Assembly (NCBI GenBank): GCA_033002965.1
Contig: JAURVB010011007.1
Coordinates: 32,154-96,153 of the forward strand
Direction of reading: 5' to 3'
Source: Piper betle
Lineage: Eukaryota; Streptophyta; Magnoliopsida; Piperales; Piperaceae
Length of the DNA stretch: 64,000 nucleotides
In this document: in pieces, positions 1 through 10,545 of the stretch
How positions within the stretch are numbered: the stretch's first letter is position 1
Layout: every line of letters starts with the position of its first letter
Made by a program: the position numbers and the translations under genes
The notes under the pieces: model-generated
Seen by the model: only the letters and a program-made list of their open reading frames with translations
Told to the model about the DNA's origin: nothing
The model's database searches: none

Positions 1-207
1 GAAGAAAGGCTCATTAGAATATTAAAGGATCACAAGTCAGCTATTGCTTGGACTATAGTAGATATAAAAGGCATCGATCCATCCTTTTATATGCATTGGA
101 TCAACTTAGTGGATGGATGCAATCCAACTGTTGAGCACCAACAACAACTCAACCCCAACATGAAAGAAGTGGTCAAGAAGGAGATTATAAAGATGGTTCG
201 ACTGTAG
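1..207 (+). pseudogene. Ty3/gypsy pol fragment (start of reverse transcriptase), truncated
   Basis: Frame 1 reads without a stop for 68 codons to a TAG at 205-207. It contains AWTIVDIKGIDPS, then LNPNMKEVVKKEI, which is the conserved stretch just before the reverse transcriptase fingers in plant Ty3/gypsy elements of the Athila/Tat group. The window edge cuts the upstream part. Right after the stop comes a stretch resembling the post-integrase leader of these elements (GGAGGCAACCC at about 230), so nearly all of RT, RNase H and integrase has been deleted. Non-functional relic. Confidence 0.8.
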
Positions 208-1340
208 ACGTTAAACCAACCGCTTCTTCGGAGGCAACCCAAGAGATTTTTTGTTTAAAGTTTATTTTTAGATTTTTTTAAAATATTTCTTTTTATTTTG
301 TAGAATGGCTCACGTGTAAATTCAGTTATTCATGATAATCATCCACCGACTAATTGGTTGAGGGAGTTCATTTTCACTTCTCTCTCTTTATTTTTTATTT
401 TTATTTTTTCAACATTGTGGACGAAGTTTTGTTTAAGTGTGGGGTGATGCCTTAATTTTGTGCATATTATTCATGCTCGACTCATGTTTAGATTTAGATA
501 CACACACACACATAGATATATATATATATATATATATAGTGTGAATTGGTCTTACCATTCTTGGTATTATTTCCACAATCCTTTGGTTTAGATGATTTCA
601 ATGAATGTGTTGCAATAGGAAAAATCCTTTAATTATAAGAATTTGCATGACGACTCTAGTTCTTTTAGGTTTGTCCTAGCATTTTTAGTTCCTTCTTTAA
701 AAAAACAAAAATGAATAAATTGGAGCAATGACTACTTTGCTGAGTAACCAGGCCTTTGTAACTTAGTAATTATGGGGGTTCATATCAAAAGGTGAAGCTA
801 GTTATCTCTGTTTACATATTGGCTACTTTGCTGAGTAACCGGCCCTTTGTAACTAAGTAATTATGGGGGTTCACGTCAAAAGGTAAAGCTATCTATTGTT
901 AAAAAAAATTAGAGCAATGACTACTTTGCTGAGTAACCGGGCCTTTGTAACTCAATAATTATGGGGGTTCGCGCCAAAAGGTAAAGCTAGTTATCTTTGT
1001 TGCATACATATATAGATTTAAAAAAAATGTATACATTAGTGGAGATGAGGGCGATTGACAAACATATTTTAATATGAACCAGAGTGTTGTTTTCTTGTTG
1101 CATATGAGAAGTATAAGCAAAAAGATTAACTTTCACACACACACACACACACACACGGAGAGCCTTCTTTTGGATGTGATTGATGAAAGGGAATTTTTGA
1201 TTTTATTAACATCTTGTTGCCTTTGGATAGTTTGATTAAGAATCAAATGGGAATATAATGGGAACTAAATATTTTTGAGTAGTAAAATTTTCTTGGTTGT
1301 GATATTTTGCTCGGGACGCACAAAAGGTTAAGTTTGGGGG
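208..1340 (+). mobile_element. 3' non-coding internal region of the Athila/Tat-like element
   Basis: There is no long frame. The region holds a (TA)n run at about 519-537, three imperfect tandem units (722-1002), a (CA)n run at about 1134-1156, and a G-rich polypurine stretch AAGTTTGGGGG ending at 1340 directly before a TG start. A long non-coding region between pol and the 3' LTR is typical of Athila/Tat elements. Assignment rests on motif pattern only. Confidence 0.6.
722..1002 (+). repeat. three tandem imperfect ~85-95 bp units
   Basis: Three copies of a unit with ACTTTGCTGAGTAACC, then a CTTTGTAACT stretch, then AATTATGGGGGTTC, begin near 723, 823 and 910. They differ by scattered substitutions. 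They lie in the non-coding region upstream of the 3' LTR. Confidence 0.85.
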
Positions 1341-2489
1341 TGTATTAAATATTTAAAGTATACAATAATTACCCATATTTTTAATGAGGTTTTGTACATC
1401 CCGAGTATATATGTATTATAAATTAGGTGATATTTCTCGTTCTATTCTATTTAATTAATTTGTTGAGATATACTTAATTTTGGAGTTTTAATGTGGAAAA
1501 AGATGAAACAAATTAAGCTTTGGAATCGAAAGGTCATGGTCACCCAATGGTGACTACAAGGAGTTCACAAAGCTCGATAAGGATAGATGTACATTGCTTT
1601 GGTTGCATTTGAGTGCGTCGAGGAGTTGGAAATTTAAATGGACATCATAATCAATTAGAATACATTGATTTGTGAACACCATTAATTCATGTGTTTTATG
1701 GCCATCTCATCTTCTATATAAATAGGTAGTCATTGATTGCTTGATATATCTCAACTCTTGGCTTAGAAGTTTAGTGATTTAAGTAGTTCTAGTTATTGTA
1801 ATTTTTAGTACTTTTTATAATATAAGTTCATTTCTTTTTCATCATGTTCGTTACTTTTATTATAGAGTAGTCCTTTATTTTGTTCTAGAGAAGAATGGAA
1901 CTTAACATGGTTTAATTGAATTCATTTCAACATCTTACTCCTTTATTCAATAGGATTGTTTGAATTATCATTTTCTTAATGCTAAGAGCAGATTGATCGC
2001 CTATTTCTTAGATCATGAGGTTTAATTCAATTTCAAGAAAATTAATTAGATTAGTCATTGATAATTCATCATACGACAAGTCTTTTGACTTGTTTGTCGT
2101 TGTAGGCGAGAGATACAAACACCGTATGCGATTGTAAGGGAAATCTTAATGCGTTATTTTGTTAATTAATCAATTATCACTGAGGGGTAGAAATTGAGGT
2201 AGAATAATAGAAGCATGAAGAACCAGGAGCCACATTGTCATATAAGTATCGTAGATCAACAATTCGAGGAAAAGAAGATAAGAGTAAGATGTGATGAAGA
2301 TTAATTTTATGTTAAGAAAAATACGACTCTACAACGAATTTTATCTTAAACGTAAAATCTTTTTTGTTGTTGTTTTGTATTTAGTTCTATTTTCTACTAT
2401 TAACGTAAATAAATTTTATCTCTTTGTGGGACGATATTTGAATATTTATTATTATATTACTTATTTCAACCTTGTATACTTGCACATCA
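1341..2489 (+). mobile_element. 3' LTR of Athila/Tat-like gypsy element
   Basis: Starts TGTATTAAAT directly after the polypurine tract. It contains a TATA-like TATATAAATAGG at about 1716-1727 and ends near TTGCACATCA. The end is set by the TG...CA rule and by the shape of such LTRs (a GTGGGACGATA stretch followed by a cytosine-poor tail), so it could be off by some tens of bases. The 100-codon frame at 2291-2593 crosses this end and is not a gene. Confidence 0.55.
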
Positions 2490-4027
2490 CTGTCTTTATT
2501 CAAACATTGGTCACTGCCAACCAGACGTCATTGACCTTGCCCTTTTCCTTCCCTTTCCTCTATCCTGCTCGCCCCTTCATACCTTTCCCTTAGCCGGGCC
2601 TTAGTTGTGGCCGACAGTGGCAATTCACCCCCACTACTGGCCAATTTCCCGACCAGTGGCCCCGGCCAAACCACCTAGCCCCCTAGTCCTTCCATACCAG
2701 CCAATTCGCACCTATGAATGCCACTCCTCGGTACCGTTGGCCAGCAGCCACGGCCGCCATTGCCATTATCATTGATTCGAGTCTGAATCACTGTGAGATA
2801 CTTATTACTTCTAAAATTTTAGATTTTTAATTTAATTTAATCATTTTTCATATCATTCATTATTTTTTTTAATTTTTCATGTTTTTGTTAATATGTTGAT
2901 TTTGTAAGTTTGCGATGATTATATGTGATTAATAAATTTATATATGTAATTAAGAATTGGTAAGGATTAATTATAATTTGAATTATTTAGTTATGAAATC
3001 TAATATGATATTGATCATGTTAAAAATTGTGAAGTTAGGTATTAGGGTTATAATTGTGTAGGTTAATTCATTATTTGATTAGAAAGTTAATTGAAAATGA
3101 GAATTGATATGAGATAAAGATAAGCTTAAAAATTGTGATAGTCACCTAGTTAAAAATAGTGACATGAAGATTTTAAATTTTTAATTGTTAATTTAATTTA
3201 TTTGGTGATTGTTTGATATTGATGTTAGTGTTTATAGTACTTATGATTATGTAATGAGTCACATGCATTCATTGCATTCATGCATCATATAATTAGAACG
3301 AGGTGTTAGTATTTAGTTGTGATGTGTAGGTACATAGTGGGTGCTCATTGCCTAGGCACGTGACCTAGTTTGGATTTCTACTAGGTCTGTTTAGGACTTG
3401 TACTCTTATTTATCGATCTCTTCTATTGTTGTTTTGGATTGTAAGGTGCAGGACATGTTAAGTGGTCAATTTATTGGACCCGACTTAACACGCCTCATTT
3501 TAACGAGTATTTTTCACATAATCTTTGAGGATGAGATCCTCGAGTCTGATTTCAAAAATATAGATCCACCTCATGTTGCCTTCGGGCCTATTATATGAAT
3601 CTCTTCCCATGCCTATATATATTTTCATCGAGTTTGATTTAGACAATAGATAGTAAAACTGACTCACACGTACCATGAGAGGGTGCACGCGCCACTCACA
3701 GCGGGCTCTAGATTAGTGAGAAGGATTTCCATTCTCAAGGGATCCTGACAACTCCATGTTTTCAGCTTCCTCACACCTAGAGAAATATGGAGGTTTAAAG
3801 GTTATGTTTAGTACAACGCATGTCCGGACATGTGGTTAAAATGGTATTGAAGGCAATTGCCTAAAACTACTTGGCCTTCTTGCTCAGGGCTAGTATATAT
3901 ATAGAGGAAATGATAGGGCTTATGATGTACTGGTAGTCTACCGGATAGAAAAATGAAAATTGAAAATACCGAGAGAGGCATTTGCCGACTAGTTAGCTCA
4001 GCATGCTATTGGGTTTGTGGCCTAGTG
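2490..4027 (+). mobile_element. old family-A-like solo LTR, left part
   Basis: Diverged relative of the LARD LTR. It has a C-rich segment (about 2520-2790), then AT-rich sequence, then from about 3300 a recognisable run: TGATGTGTAGGTAC, the ACTAGGTCTGTTTAGGACTTGT stretch, GTTAAGTGG, and a duplicated ATCCTCGAG region. These align in order with 5560-6250 of the younger LTR. It is cut at 4027 by the LARD and continues at 13521-14386. Short frames at 3398-3688 are incidental. Confidence 0.75.
3967..4027 (+). repeat. left copy of 61-bp duplication flanking LARD copy 1
   Basis: The 61 bases just before the LARD LTR recur at 13521-13581, immediately after the 3' LTR, with two substitutions (a C/G and an A/G change). 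This replaces the usual 5-bp target duplication. Confidence 0.9.
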
Positions 4028-4179
4028 TGTAAAACCCATGATTCGAGTTAGGGTTTTATATTCAGAACCGGTCGGGTCGACCGTTATTTTTCGAGTTGAG
4101 TCAGTTTCAGGACACGTGTACCGAGCCGACGCCGGTCGCGTGTATGAGCTATGAGGGTCATGCGTACCCAAGTATATGA

Positions 4180-4235
4180 TGATAACGTCATGAACACAGC
4201 AGAACAGAATGAGTTATCAGAATATATAAGAGTAT
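4180..4235 (+). promoter_or_regulatory. LTR core promoter candidate: TGACG motif plus TATA box
   Basis: ATAACGTCATG (TGACG on the reverse strand at 4186-4190) lies about 35 bases upstream of AATATATAAG (4221-4230). The same pair occurs in the 3' LTR (10704-10708 and about 10740) and, on the minus strand, in LARD copy 2 (TGACG at 56880-56884 with TTATATATTA beside it). In plants, TGACG is the core of the as-1 element bound by TGA bZIP factors. Transcription from here is inferred. Confidence 0.5.
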
Positions 4236-4468
4236 GCTAGTGATTTTTTTATTTTTATATATAGTGGATCGTAGAATTAGTTTTAGGCCGTTTACCGCGT
4301 TAGGACGCGTTACGGGCATTTTTGGTGGGTTGATAGTTCTAGAGCATATCATTATGATTTTTTGGTGTTGTTTGATTTTATGGGATTTTTCCCATAATTT
4401 TTATGGATTTTTTTTATGACTTAAATATTATTTTGACTCGAGTCGGAGACGAGTCAAGTAATATTTAC

Positions 4469-5195
4469 GACTTTGCCACCACACACACCCCGCGCATTGC
4501 TTTCTTCCCCAAACCCTTACCTCGACGCGCCGCCACTGCGCGTCGCCGCCGCCGTCGCTGCCGCCGCCGCCCGGCCGTCGATGGTCGCCGTCTAGCCCGA
4601 CGACAGCCTCGCCGTGCCGCCCCGACCAAGTCCGGCGACGTCGGGCCGCCGCGACGCGAGGAAGCCACACCGCGACGCCGCGCCCGTGTTGCGCCTCGCG
4701 TCGCCGATTCCGCCGCCGGCGACCAGTCGCCACCGCGATCGGTCGGTCGCCTCAGCACCCTCAGGCCTCCAGCGACGTTCCCCGACCAGCACGGAGGCCA
4801 TCGCCGCCCTGGCCGGCCGGATCTAGCCACCCATCGCGCCGCCGCTCTGTTTTACCCATTTTCCGGCGAGCTACCACCTCCGTTGGCCGCGTCGACCTCG
4901 TAGATGAGTCGGGCTCGCCGAGCCGGTTCCGAGGGTACCCAACACGACCCCTTTCCGATCAGTAGACGTTGCCGGCGATTGTCGCCGGAAAACCACCGGA
5001 AGTCGCCGGAAAACCGCCAGTAGCTGCCGGAAAACCGCCGGAAAATCGGAATTTCTGGAATTCGCCGGAATTCACCGGATCTTCCGCGGGGCTCACCCAG
5101 TGGAGCCAGATCGAGCTTCGGACGCCGATGAGCGCCGAATTTGAGCTCCGAGACGCGCGACGGAACCCTAGCCGTCGCCGATTGCCGACGACGTG
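4469..5195 (+). other. GC-rich, CpG-dense module inside family-A LTR
   Basis: An abrupt change from AT-rich LTR to CpG-rich DNA follows GAGTCAAGTAATATTTACGA. It is open in several frames on both strands (4403-4903, 4465-4830 minus, and others), as expected when TAA, TAG and TGA are rare by composition. It ends with repeated CGCCGGAAAACC units (about 4972-5060). Related modules occur in every A and B LTR in the window. The frame is not kept base for base between the two LTRs: an insertion and a deletion change the middle of the predicted protein. Confidence 0.7.
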
Positions 5196-7003
5196 AGGTA
5201 TAATTACCTCCGATTTGATTATTTAAAATTGATGATAATTATTAGCATAGCATGGTAGCATGGACTTGATTATTTATCATGATAATGCCTAATTACTGAA
5301 TGAAGTAATGATGTGTATGATTTGAGGGATTGTAAATGAATAGTAAGTGAGCTAATGAGATAGAATGAGTTGGAGCATGATAAGTGATCATGATGTAACT
5401 TAGAAAAACACGAATAAAATATGGTATGAATAGGATGAGTTAGGATTATTTACTTTTATGATTATTTGATTGTTATTGTGATGATGTTGATTGTGTTGTG
5501 TGTGATGTTCATTGAGTTTGATGCATCATTTAGTTAGCGGGCGTTAGTATTTAGTTTTGATGTGTAGGTACGAAGTAGGAGCTCGCCGCCTAGGCGCGAT
5601 GACACGCTTGGAGCTTCTACCAGGTCCGTTTAGGACTCGTCTTGTTTTACGCTCTTCTATTGTATGTTTATTTTATTATCTGCAGGGCGGGTTAAGTGGC
5701 GTTTTATTGGATCCCACTTAACTCGGGCCATTTAACCGAATATTTTCCGGATTAATAACCCCTCGAGGATGAGATCCCTCGAGGATGATTTCGAAAACAA
5801 GATCCACCACAAGTTGCCTTCGGGCCTATTATATGAATCCCTTCCCAGGCCTATATATATAGTTTTATCGAGTTTTCAGTGAGACGAGAGATGGAGAAAT
5901 CGACTGCACGTACCATGCAGAGGATGCCGTGACAGTCAAAGCGGGCTCTGGATTAGTGCCAGCGGACTGTTCCATTCCCGAGGGATCCTGACAACTCCGC
6001 GTTTGAGTTCCTCACACCCGGAGAACGTGGAGGTTTACGGGTACTGTTTAGTACAGCGCATGTCCGGACTTGTGGTTCAAAGGGTACTAAAGGCGACTGC
6101 CTGAGAGTACTCGGCCTTCGTGCTCAAGGCCAGGAGAAATATGGAGGTAAGGAGAGGGCTTAGGATAAAGTTTCACGAGAAGTACTGAAAAAGAAGTGCT
6201 GAGAGTAGCACAGTACCAGCAGCAGAGCAGTAAGTTCGGGATGCTACCGGGTCTGCAGCCCAGTGGCTCCTCAGTAGTGCCCTTCAGAGTGTTCACGTGG
6301 AAGTATATGGTTTTCTTTCATATGAGAGTTTGCTCTCATAGCCAGTTTGTTATAGTTATTTTATTTTCCGGACCAGTAACGCTTGTTACTGACGTTTTTC
6401 TTATATATATGTAGGTGATAAGCACGAGATGGATGGGCCGGCCAGGACGGAGGAGCAATGAGGTCTTCTGCACACACACATGTTGGGTGATTGAATGTTT
6501 AATGTTGTGTTATTATGATATTATTTTATGAACATGCTATGAGTAAATGGTTGAGACATGACAATGAGATGAAATGAAATGATCAGAGTAGCGCAGCAAA
6601 AGTATGATGGGTTGAAACCCAAGCTTCAGAATGATGTGTATAGTAGATTAGATTCTGTGTGAATGAAATTGTTTGATAGTATAGTCATATATATGTTTTA
6701 TATATATTATTTTGACAGGGTGGCCCCTAATTGCATTTTTAGGGGAAATTCTGTCCCTTTTATTTTATAATTTTTACTAATTTTGATCGTAATTGTGTTG
6801 GTGTGAAGTTTAGGTTGCATGTCATCCATGTAGTACCATGTTAGGGTTTTATGCATTTATCCATGCATGACAAGTCGTATCTTCATCTTAAGACGCCGAG
6901 ATTGGATCCGCATGAGTTAGGTTCGGGTTAGCCGACCTAACCGGGGCCCGTAACATGCCGGTTCGGTTCACGAGCGTGAACCGGATTTGGGGTGTTACAA
7001 GAT

Positions 7004-7015
7004 TGGTATCAGAGC
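7004..7015 (+). other. primer binding site, tRNA-iMet (LARD copy 1)
   Basis: TGGTATCAGAGC, complementary to the 3' end of plant initiator tRNA-Met, four bases after the LTR end. It is the standard primer site of Ty3/gypsy chromoviruses and many TRIMs. Confidence 0.95.
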
Positions 7016-10000
7016 CACTCTCGGCCGATTAAGATGTATGATACTTTTATAGGTGATGTGTGTGCAAAGACTGCTCCAAGTCCAGCTGGCAGGTATGTTT
7101 CTGTTTATTTTCCTTACATGCAGATTCTTATTGATAAGTTGTTTGGACTACAGTGTATTCAGGACCTTATTAGAAGTGTGTGGAATTAGCCTTAGTTAAG
7201 TTGACATGCCATATATGGATTGTTATCATGATATCAGATTGCTTGCCCAGTTAGATGTGAGCAGGGAATGTTGTAGTACTAGCAAAGGTATAATGGGTAT
7301 AAAGTCTTATTTTATACCACATTCGGACGTTAGTAGATGTGAGCAGGAATCTGACAAGATTGTCTTGATGGGCTTAGAGACCCACTAGTTCTGTCCATCG
7401 CATAAGTGAATTAGATGATTGACTAGATGTTAGTGTCTTGCATGTCACCACATTAGTCCTGTTTCCATGGGACATGGTGTACATGATAGGAATGAGTTAA
7501 AAAAAAAAAAAAAAGGTAATAATAAGGAGCTTGAAGTATAGAGATATTAACAAGTTAGTTGGCACATGAGATGAGCCACTTCCAGGAGATAGTGATGAAT
7601 GAGGATGAGTAGTGTAGTGGATCGACAGTTTGATTAGCACTTCACCGCATCCTCCTCTTTCACTAGTTTATGACCTATGGGCAGAAGTTTTGACTTCCTT
7701 TTGCCCGACATAGGTCTTGATATGACGAGGAAAAGATCAGGACTACCATTGCCTATGAGATTAGTTATTTGACCAGATTCTACCAGAGATAAGGTGCCGA
7801 CCAGTGATTACTGTGTGAGGACCAGTTAACAGTGATAGAAGCAGCCACTCTAAATTTCAGGAGATCAGAGTGGGGTTTAGCATAGGTTGACCATCATATG
7901 TGTCAGCATCATGATCCAAACCCCTCTGGATCAGACACGCATGATTGGACAACCTGAACCGAGTTAATAGCAGCCAGGATATGGCAGAGATAGTAGTAGA
8001 TTTACGATGCATATGAGTAGGATTAGATATTTCTGCATCTAGGTAATGCACAACCGCCGACCGAGTGCACAACCACCGACCGAATGCACAACCACCGACC
8101 GAGTGCACAACCACCGACCGAGGTGCACAACCACCGACCGAACGCACAACCACCGACCGAGTGCACAACCACCGACCGAGGTGCACAACCGCCGACCGAG
8201 GTGCACAACCGCCGACCGAGTTGCACAACCGCCGACCGAGTTGCACAACCACCGACCGCAGACGCACTACCGCCGTCCGTGTATTGCTCATCCGCCGACC
8301 GAGTAGATTAGTTAGATCCTAGTAGGACCAGAATTTGAGGAACAAGATATAGCTACAGCGGCATTAGCAGAACATCTGAGTTAGGAAAATGGTGGGTATT
8401 TTGATGAGATGGCATAGAATCAAACTCCACCAGCTCCCTTGCAATCATTGTCTTGACCTGACACTTTTGGGTCAGATGTATATTGCAAGACGACTACATT
8501 AGACATTATTAGTAACAGTCTTGTAAGGATGTGCGTGGACAGAGTTAGAAACCATGACAGCATGACCTCCAGATGGGATGGTCACAATGATCAGATTGTG
8601 CAGATTACATGAGAGTACATCCATGGGCCACAACTAGCATGCAATGATTAGATGGTTAGTAGACGGTCAAAGATGCTGTTGAACCCATTTAGCGATTGGC
8701 CAGCCAGCGATAGGAGGTTGACTTAGTATGGGGCATGGATAGAGGGTTAGTGAGGAAGGGTCTTTCAGAGAGAGATTGATTTCCTTGTGTTTCGCCAGCA
8801 CGATTAGGTTCTCACCTTGAACCATAGGATTGAGCCTTGCCCGAGTATAGAGGTACCTCTATGGTACTGATTAGGGTTTATAGTATAGGTAGATGTTTGC
8901 AGATCGATCTTCCGAGGAGGATTTCACCCCAACATGAGAGTGGACCAGATGGAGTATATCAGTGTATGCTCATCTTTATTTATAGCCTTGCTTGAGAGTC
9001 TACCACAGCGGTAGTAGTCATGTGAGTTGAGATTAGTACTACAAATCGGTACGGGACGGCAGGTCACACACCACTGAAGAGCGGACGAGACACGCGTCAA
9101 ACCTCACATTAAGTCCCCGTAGACTTGAGGGGAGACAGTGGTTCTTTGGGTCGTTTGAGCCCCGCCCGTTTAGAAGTGCGTGACTAGTACAGTATCGAGA
9201 AACATGTGCCTACTGTTAGCTGATTAAACTAGAGCCACTTAGGAGTCGTTTCTGAGATTTGTCATTGATTGACTGTTCCACAGACTGATCACCTGTGGCA
9301 TAGTGAATTGTGGTGATCTTAGAGACAAGTCCATAGACCTACCGATATTTTGGCCACCCTGTATGCTACATAGGGATTTTATCTCCCCTACTATTTGCTT
9401 GAGACTTTAACCTTGCCATAGATAAGAGTTGCGCAGCAGAAGCGTGTGAGCCTATAACCCACAGGTCCCAGGATTCCCTGTTTATCTAGCATTAGATATT
9501 ACATGTGAGGATGAGATGTTCCTATTGAGAGTTCTTGAGCAGTGTGATTAGATTTCCATGAGATTCAGCCTCCCTTCCTATAACCAGAGATGTTAGACAG
9601 AGTGGAGTTTTCACTTGAGGATTTCCACTCACCCTTTTGTAGCAGTTTTACCATCAATTTACCCAGAGGATTGAGATGAGTATACATTGACCAGAGCACA
9701 GAGCACAGATCACAGAGCACACGCCACAGACCAGATGCAGATTCTCCAGCCCCATGCAGAGTATGTTATCATACTCCTTGAGACACGCTGTGTATGTACA
9801 GGTGTTCTCGCCTCCTTTCAGCAGTAGTTAGTGGTTGTATAGATAGTCACCTGAGCCGTAGTATGCAGTAGAGTCATAGTAGCTATCCTTGTTCTCTTAT
9901 AGAACAGAGTGAGATACTGGACTCAGGACCGAGTCAACTAGGACCCCGTGAGCGGTCCAGTTCCTTATACAAGGACACTTGAGAGTTGGATCTAGACTGG

Positions 10001-10532
10001 CGATAGTGAGCCGAGCAGCTCATTAACCTATACATCGTACCTAGTAGGAAACTTATAGCATACCTTAGGATGGTTGTGGGACTAGAGATAGAGTTTCTTG
10101 AGGGTATATGTAGTTGACTTTTCACACAGATGAGATCAGAGAGACACGGGTAGATGTTAGCAGGTAGGTCGTGCCCCGATTAGTCTTCCCAGATATAGCT
10201 CAGATTAGAACCTGCGATACTCTAGAGTATCTGCTTGACCAACCTAGTAGGCCCTTAGGGGTGACCTAGGGTTTTTCCGCCGAGTTAGCAGTAAGGATCA
10301 GAACAGAAGAGAAGGATAATGATAATGTCAGAACAGACACAGGAAGTATAGAATCCCGAACGTTTGAGATGGTCAGCATCACTAGCATGACTCGCCACGT
10401 CGGTACCACTACGGTCAGTAAGGTTGTATATGGCTATCGAAGAGTAGAGGATACAACAGGTGTGTATCTAGCTTCCAGGTAGTAGTTCAGCAGAACCTCC
10501 TTGAGTTAAAATTTCGAGGACGAAATTTTTAT
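7016..10532 (+). mobile_element. non-coding internal region of LARD copy 1
   Basis: About 3.5 kb with stops in all frames at short spacing. Short frames (6992-7189, 7206-7388, 9934-10125) show no retroelement domains. A poly(A) run lies at about 7499-7514 and a tandem array at 8047-8303. The last third (about 9847-10545) is recognisably shared, in reverse complement, with LARD copy 2 at 55315-55766, so the non-coding sequence belongs to a family and is not random debris. Confidence 0.8.
8047..8303 (+). repeat. 13-unit tandem array of 19-20 bp (TGCACAACC[A/G]CCGACCGAG)
   Basis: About 13 head-to-tail units of TGCACAACCACCGACCGAG with an A/G alternation at one position and one optional extra base. 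The last two units are degenerate. The unit has no stop codon in any forward frame and its length is not a multiple of three, so frames stay open in all three phases (8046-8322) and on the reverse strand (7857-8291). Those frames are by-products of the repeat. Confidence 0.95.
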
Positions 10533-10545
10533 AAGGAGGGAAGAT
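10533..10545 (+). other. polypurine tract of LARD copy 1
   Basis: AAGGAGGGAAGAT abuts the TG of the 3' LTR at 10546, preceded by TTTCGAGGACGAAATTTTTA. This arrangement is the usual end of the internal region in Tekay/Del-type chromoviruses. Confidence 0.88.

Larger units (their letters stand above)
4028..6999 (+). repeat. 5' LTR of LARD copy 1 (2972 bp)
   Basis: Starts TGTAAAACCCATGATTCG and ends GATTTGGGGTGTTACA, four bases before the PBS. It contains an AT-rich promoter-like start with TGACG and TATA motifs, a GC-rich module (about 4469-5195), a long AT-rich middle, and a conserved 3' block (about 5540-6480). The 166-codon frame at 4403-4903 lies in the GC-rich module. Confidence 0.93.

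Noticed and set aside
2291..2593. 100-codon membrane-like protein
   Set aside because: Hydrophobic look comes from T-rich LTR sequence; the frame crosses the LTR end.
3967..4027. 61-bp repeats as terminal repeats of a larger element
   Set aside because: Each copy is continuous with old LTR sequence on its outer side and adjoins a complete LTR on its inner side, so it is a duplication of the target, not an element end.
4403..4903. Protein-coding gene in the GC-rich block (and its reverse-strand frames)
   Set aside because: It is repeated in every family-A LTR, both strands are open because of composition, and the frame differs between the two LTRs of one element. Kept only as a low-interest finding.
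7004..7015. tRNA gene near TGGTATCAGAGC
   Set aside because: Only the primer-binding complement of the tRNA 3' end is present; no cloverleaf or anticodon region follows.
8047..8303. CRISPR-like array
   Set aside because: Units are directly adjacent with no unique spacers, and the sequence is plant nuclear DNA.
8046..8322. Three overlapping 75-86 codon forward frames and several reverse frames
   Set aside because: All are produced by one stop-free 19-20 bp repeat whose length is not a multiple of three; no start context or domain supports a gene.
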